Positions 60,490 through 64,000 of a DNA stretch of 64,000 nt are shown here, piece after piece. This DNA comes from CAWUKT01 sp963923035 (GTDB taxonomy: Bacteria > Bacteroidota > Bacteroidia > J057 > JADKCL01), in contig CAWUKT010000003.1 of NCBI GenBank assembly GCA_963923035.1, positions 130,128-194,127 of the forward strand. Reading direction: 5' to 3'. The notes beneath the pieces are model-generated. The model saw only the letters and a list, made by a program, of their open reading frames with translations. It was not told the origin of the DNA and ran no database searches. Each line of letters starts with the position of its first letter. Within the stretch, counting starts at the first letter, position 1. The position numbers were made by a program, and so were the translations under genes.

Positions 60490-61947
60490 ATGGAAGCACA
60501 ACAACTGGAACTGCTGGGCAAATTGTTTGCGGAATGGGCGGGAAAAGAAGCGGAAAAAATTGAGCCGCTGCCCCGTTCGGGGTCAGACCGCGTTTACGCC
60601 CGCCTCACGGCGGGCTCCACCCAGGCCATTGGCGCCTACAACCCCGACCACGCCGAAAACCGCGCCTTCATCGCCTTTTCCAAGCATTTCCACCAACTCG
60701 GCCTCCCCGTTCCCGAAGTCTTTGCCACCCAACCCGAAGCCGGCATCTACCTGCAACAAGACCTCGGCAACCAGACGCTGCTCCAAACGCTTCAGCAAGA
60801 ACGGGCGGCCACCGGCGAAGCATTTCCCGCCGCCGTCCGCGCCCTTTACCAGGAATCCCTCCAACAATTGGCCCATTTGCAGGTCAAGGGCGCCCAGGGA
60901 CTCGATTTTTCCCTCTCCTACCCCCGCACCGATTTCGACCAAACGGCGATGCTCTGGGACCTGAACTACTTCAAGTACTTTTTCCTGAAGCTGTCCGGGG
61001 TCGCCTTCCACGAACAGGCCCTCGAAAATGATTTCCAGGCCCTGACCGACTACCTCCAAGCCGCCGAGCGCAGCTATTTCCTCTTCCGGGACTTCCAATC
61101 CCGCAATATCATGGTCCACGATGGTCGCCCCCATTTCATTGACTACCAAGGCGGAAGACGGGGCGCCCTCCAATACGACGTCGCGTCCCTGCTCTACCAG
61201 GCCCGGGCCGCCATCCCCCATGCGGACCGGATGGACCTGCTGGAACATTACCTGGATGCCCTCGGGACCATCCACCCGGTTGACCGGGACGCCTTCAAAA
61301 CGCATTTCTTCGGCTTCGTCCTGATCCGCGTCCTGCAAACCCTGGGCGCCTATGGCTTCCGCGGCTTCTACGAACGCCGCCCCCATTTCCTCGCCAGCGT
61401 TCCCTACGCCCTCAAAAACCTGGATTGGATCCGCGAAAACGTCCAGCTTCCCATCGAGTTGCCGGAACTCTACCGCTTGCTCGACGCCATCCCCAAATCG
61501 CCCCAATTGGCGGCGCTGCAAAAAACATGGGACGCTCCCCAAACGCTCACCGTCCGGGTCGCCAGCTTTTCCTACCGCTCGGGGATTCCGGAAGATCCGT
61601 CGGGCAATGGCGGCGGATTTGTATTCGATTGCCGAAGCATCCACAATCCCGGCCGCTACCCACCCTACAAAAAACAGACGGGGCGGGACCAGCCCGTCAT
61701 TGATTTTCTCCGCGCGAACAGCCGCATCGAGACCTTCCTCCAGGATGTCTACGCCACGGTGGACCCCGCGGTGGAACGCTACCTCGACCGGGGATTCACC
61801 CACCTGATGGTCAGTTTTGGGTGTACGGGGGGCCAGCACCGCAGCGTCTTCTCGGCCGACCAAACGGCCCGGCACTTGCAGGAAAAGTACGGCGTCAACG
61901 TTGTTTTGAACCACTTCGAACAGGAAAAGAAAAACTGGATCAATTGA
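60490..61947 (+). CDS. Sugar kinase (AmgK-like) fused to RapZ C-terminal domain
   Basis: A 485-residue fusion. Residues 1-345 are an aminoglycoside-phosphotransferase-fold kinase: the catalytic loop is FRDFQSRNIMVHDGRPHFIDYQGG (Asp near residue 201), followed by LQYDVASLLYQARA. The fold is that of AmgK, the anomeric N-acetylmuramate/N-acetylglucosamine kinase. From about residue 352 it has the RapZ C-terminal domain: VRVASFSYRSGIPEDPSG, FVFDCRSIHNPGRY, and VSFGCTGGQHRSVFSADQTARHL. In enterobacteria this domain binds glucosamine-6-phosphate and small RNAs. The stop codon overlaps the start of the next gene by one base, indicating tight coupling to a MurU-like gene. Confidence 0.88.
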   Translation: MEAQQLELLGKLFAEWAGKEAEKIEPLPRSGSDRVYARLTAGSTQAIGAYNPDHAENRAFIAFSKHFHQLGLPVPEVFATQPEAGIYLQQDLGNQTLLQTLQQERAATGEAFPAAVRALYQESLQQLAHLQVKGAQGLDFSLSYPRTDFDQTAMLWDLNYFKYFFLKLSGVAFHEQALENDFQALTDYLQAAERSYFLFRDFQSRNIMVHDGRPHFIDYQGGRRGALQYDVASLLYQARAAIPHADRMDLLEHYLDALGTIHPVDRDAFKTHFFGFVLIRVLQTLGAYGFRGFYERRPHFLASVPYALKNLDWIRENVQLPIELPELYRLLDAIPKSPQLAALQKTWDAPQTLTVRVASFSYRSGIPEDPSGNGGGFVFDCRSIHNPGRYPPYKKQTGRDQPVIDFLRANSRIETFLQDVYATVDPAVERYLDRGFTHLMVSFGCTGGQHRSVFSADQTARHLQEKYGVNVVLNHFEQEKKNWIN

Positions 61948-62693
61948 TGGAGATCACCACAGCCATGATTTTTGCGGCGGGCCTCGGTACGCGCCTGCGT
62001 CCTTATACGAATGACCGCCCCAAGGCCCTCGTGGAAGTGGGCGGCATGACTTTGCTGGAGATCCAGGTGCGCCGCCTCGCCCACTATGGCGTGCAGAAAA
62101 TCGTGGTCAACATCCACCATTTCGCGGAATTGATGGAGCGGGAGGTGGAAAAATTGCGGGGCATCGGGCCGGAACTGGTGATTTCAGATGAGCGGAATGA
62201 ACTGTTGGAGACGGGCGGGGGATTGCTGAAGGCCAAGGAGCTCTTGCAAGGCGATGGACCGATCCTGGTGGTCAATGTGGACATCCTGACGGATCTGGAT
62301 TACGGGCTCCTCTCGGCGCAAATGGCCCGCACGAACGCCCTGGCCGTGTTGGCGGTGCGGAACCGGGAGACTTCCCGGTACCTGATCTGGAATGCGGCCC
62401 ACCGCCTGGTGGGCTGGCGCAACCAGAAAACGGGGGAAATCCGCGGCGAACATCCTTCCGAAGCCTCGCTGTTGGCATTTTCCGGCATCCAACTCCTTCA
62501 CCCGCACTTCCTGGACCTGATCACGGAGACGGGCAAATTCTCCATCATCGATACCTACCTCCGTTTGGCCCCTGATCATCCTATTTACGCGGTCCCCCAC
62601 GACGATTCGCACTGGCTGGACGTCGGCAAGCCCCATAACCTGGACTTTGCGCGGGAGCATGCCTGGGAGAAAATGGTTTTGGGAGGGGGGTAA
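61947..62693 (+). CDS. Nucleotidyltransferase, MurU-like
   Basis: A 248-residue sugar-1-phosphate nucleotidyltransferase. The nucleotide-binding signature is AMIFAAGLGTRLRPYTNDRPKALVEVGG at the N-terminus, with LVVNVDILTDLD (metal-binding Asp) and HWLDVGKPHNLDFA near the end. Coupled by a one-base overlap (TGATG) to an AmgK-like kinase, it is probably the MurNAc-1-phosphate uridylyltransferase MurU or an equivalent, which with AmgK bypasses de novo synthesis of UDP-MurNAc during peptidoglycan recycling. I chose the ATG at 61947; an upstream in-frame start would lie within the kinase gene. The substrate is inferred from neighbourhood and could be another sugar. Confidence 0.85.
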   Translation: MEITTAMIFAAGLGTRLRPYTNDRPKALVEVGGMTLLEIQVRRLAHYGVQKIVVNIHHFAELMEREVEKLRGIGPELVISDERNELLETGGGLLKAKELLQGDGPILVVNVDILTDLDYGLLSAQMARTNALAVLAVRNRETSRYLIWNAAHRLVGWRNQKTGEIRGEHPSEASLLAFSGIQLLHPHFLDLITETGKFSIIDTYLRLAPDHPIYAVPHDDSHWLDVGKPHNLDFAREHAWEKMVLGGG

Positions 62694-62718
62694 AAAAAGA
62701 AAGTCCCAGAAGGGACTT
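62692..62718 (-). terminator. Terminator between convergent genes
   Basis: AAGTCCC pairs with GGGACTT around a four-base loop. On the minus strand it is followed by a T-rich tract (TTTCTTTTTTTA), so it ends the gene at 62746-63096. Confidence 0.75.
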
Positions 62719-62745
62719 GTATGATATTGGTTAATTAGTTTCGGA

Positions 62746-63096
62746 TCAGATGACGCTCACGCGCTTGATGCGGGACTTGTCTCCGTTGGAGATTTCGATC
62801 ATGTACAAGCCTTTGGGGAGGCTGGAGAGATCGAGGCGCATCTGCTTGACACCGTCGAAGGGCATGATGTTTTCCTTCATCATTTCCTGGCCGATCAAGC
62901 TGTAAACCTTGAGGGTAAGGGGACCATTTACTTCTTCCATGGTTTCCAGGGTCAAGGTCAATTGACCGGAAGTAGGATTGGGGTAAACGGTAAACTCTTT
63001 CAGTAAAGGCGACACCATTTCGCCTGCCGCCGGCTGGTACGCAAAAGCCCTCAGCGCGAAGATGGAGGAGAACAATATGGTGAGTAGGACTTTCAC
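62746..63096 (-). CDS. Small T9SS-sorted protein
   Basis: A 116-residue secreted protein: signal peptide (residues 1-20, VLLTILFSSIFALRAFA) then essentially only a T9SS type A sorting domain (TVYPNPTSGQLTLTL, LKVYSLIGQEMMKEN, LPKGLYMIEISNGDKSRIKRVSVI). No other domain fits. It starts with GTG at 63094-63096. Proteins reduced to a sorting tail could be decoys or carriers, or the gene could be a remnant of a longer cargo gene; the intact signal peptide argues for expression. Confidence 0.8.
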   Translation of the reverse strand: MKVLLTILFSSIFALRAFAYQPAAGEMVSPLLKEFTVYPNPTSGQLTLTLETMEEVNGPLTLKVYSLIGQEMMKENIMPFDGVKQMRLDLSSLPKGLYMIEISNGDKSRIKRVSVI

Positions 63097-63177
63097 AGGT
63101 TGAGTTTTTATCTATGAATAGATACGCTAATCTAGGCAAATTGTTTCAGAATGGAAAGAAAGCAGTGCAAAAAATAA

Positions 63178-63185
63178 TACCTTTG
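63178..63185 (+). promoter_or_regulatory. -7 box of the RNase P RNA gene
   Basis: TACCTTTG matches TANNTTTG and ends four bases before the P1 helix of the RNase P RNA at 63190, so the transcript would start almost exactly at the mature 5' end. No -33 TTTG is visible. Confidence 0.5.
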
Positions 63186-63186
63186 G

Positions 63187-63563
63187 AGAGCAGGTTGCGC
63201 CACCGCATTCGTTATCAAGCGACTGAGGAAAGTCCGGACAGCGCAGGGCATCCCGCTACCTAACGGGTAGGCGCCCACTTCGGTGGGTGACGGCAAGTGC
63301 AACAGAAAGCAAACCAGTTCGCTTCGGCGAATGATGGGTGAAATGGTGGTGTAAGAGACCACCGGCGTCGGTGGTGACATCGGCGGCCAGGCAAACCCCG
63401 GGAGTTGAAAGGCCATGTAAACCGGCGCTCCCGCTCACGCGGGATCAGGGCGGCCCGTCCAATGTCGGTGGGTAGGTCGATGGAGCCGGCTGGTGACGGC
63501 CGGCCTAGATAAATGGTGGCGGCCCCGTCAGGGGTACAGAATCCGGCTTATAGACCTGCAACG
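63187..63563 (+). ncRNA. rnpB: RNase P RNA (class A)
   Basis: The catalytic RNA of ribonuclease P, which matures tRNA 5' ends. GCAGGT at 63190-63195 pairs with ACCTGC at 63554-63559 to form P1. Conserved elements are GAGGAAAGTCCGGAC in the 5' core (63229-63243), ACAGAAAGCAAACC around 63302, and the 3' core AGATAAATGGTGG (63509-63521), CCGTCAGGGGTACAGAATCCGGCTTATAGACCTGC. The length of about 375 nt is normal. The 5' end is set at the -7 box and the 3' end just after P1. A strong terminator follows. Confidence 0.95.
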
Positions 63564-63568
63564 TATAC

Positions 63569-63596
63569 CGGGAGCCTTCGGGCTCCCGCCTTTTTT
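63569..63596 (+). terminator. Terminator of rnpB
   Basis: CGGGAGCC pairs with GGCTCCCG around a TTCG tetraloop, followed by CC and six T. It ends the RNase P RNA transcript. Confidence 0.92.
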
Positions 63597-63660
63597 ACCG
63601 GGCTTTCCATATATAGACCTTTAGCTTCCGGCCTACCCCTTCGAACTCCTCGCCCCAATT

Positions 63661-63795
63661 TTCCGCCGGGGAGCTGCCCCCTTCCGCCGAAAAAGTACGG
63701 CTTTCCACCCCAGCCCTCCTCTGTTCCGGTCCCTCACTCCAACGTTCCACCGGAGAGCTGCACCCTTCCACCGCCGAAGTGCAGTTTTCCACCCC
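63661..63795 (+). repeat. Two imperfect 51-bp direct repeats
   Basis: Copies at 63661-63711 and 63745-63795 are equally long and begin TTCCRCCGGRGAGCTGCMCC and end TTTCCACCCC. Roughly 40 of 51 positions agree. No matching protein or mobile element is recognised. The repeats lie in a stretch where the minus strand is open for about 125 codons, with Val-Glu and Ser-rich repeats, but I do not trust it as a gene. Confidence 0.6.
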
Positions 63796-63806
63796 GGAGG
63801 TGGACT

Positions 63807-63936
63807 CTTCCACCAAAAACATAGAAAGTTGGGCCCGATTTGTCGAAACTTCTACCAGTGACACTCCCCTATCGGGCACGATCGGCAGAAACTTCGACCG
63901 ATCGGGTGGATCTTTCCACCAAAAACATGGAAGTTT
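63807..63936 (+). repeat. Second repeat pair and a hairpin
   Basis: CTTCCACCAAAAACATAGAAAGTT (near 63807-63830) recurs as CTTTCCACCAAAAACATGGAAGTTT (near 63912-63936). Between them CGATCGG (63879-63885) and CCGATCG (63898-63904) form a seven-base inverted repeat. With the 51-bp repeats this makes the region downstream of rnpB repeat-rich. Confidence 0.55.
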
Positions 63937-64000
63937 CCACTGCCGAGAGACTGTGTAAAAACGCGTGCACAAATCAATTTATTTAACCCTCTGTTTTTGA

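Noticed and set aside
63595..63972. A 125-codon minus-strand frame over the repeats behind rnpB
   Set aside because: The product is made of repeat-derived Val-Glu-Ser stretches with no start context or domain; treated as repeat DNA.

Overview
The window is a chromosomal segment of a Bacteroidota bacterium, most likely a Saprospiria/Lewinella-type lineage. The evidence is a gldJ-like lipoprotein gene next to a porP/sprF gene, two giant proteins ending in the gliding-motility-associated C-terminal domain, at least six further proteins with type IX secretion (T9SS) sorting tails, and promoters of the Bacteroidota form TTTG-N19-TANNTTTG. Shine-Dalgarno sites are largely absent. The family-level placement is inference; the phylum is well supported. 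I saw no tRNA, prophage, insertion sequence or CRISPR array.

Layout. 1-1.5 kb: small membrane protein and lipoprotein genes. 2.2-7.1 kb: the translation/transcription operon rimP-nusA-infB, with a promoter upstream and a terminator at its end. 7.1-12 kb: housekeeping and poorly known genes (DUF5071-like, MscS channel, VanW, MarC, a B3/B4 tRNA-editing-like protein coupled to a DUF4272 protein). 12-15.8 kb: a surface-glycan cluster (GT4, WcaF-type acetyltransferase, two GT2 enzymes) with a small Lys-rich, Cys-tailed protein inside it. 15.9-27.7 kb: small exported and membrane proteins, a T9SS cargo protein, a ferredoxin, a giant PKD-rich adhesin-like protein, gldJ and porP. 28-31.5 kb: L-serine dehydratase beta subunit followed by a TolC-type channel and a membrane-fusion protein. 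31.5-45.3 kb: T9SS cargo genes, a Uma2 protein, an isolated nuoM, a sulfotransferase and several lipoproteins. 45.4-50.9 kb: an isolated nuoG, a prohibitin-type protein, EttA, a lone HPt protein and an NlpC/P60 lipoprotein. 51-53 kb: a phage-tail-type lysozyme with an N-terminal motif typical of extracellular contractile injection system (eCIS) associated proteins, and VanZ. 53-58.6 kb: a second, larger giant surface protein with SprB-like repeats. 58.9-62.7 kb: an exonuclease/GIY-YIG fusion, then a kinase-RapZ(C) fusion coupled to a MurU-like nucleotidyltransferase, which looks like amino-sugar recycling. 62.7-64 kb: a small T9SS protein, the RNase P RNA gene and a patch of degenerate direct repeats.

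The dominant theme is the cell surface: gldJ and porP encode parts of the T9SS/gliding machinery, and the same window carries eight likely T9SS clients. The most interesting loci are the eCIS-type lysozyme (51089-52492), the sugar kinase-RapZ fusion with its MurU partner (60490-62693), and the repeat patch behind rnpB (63661-63936).
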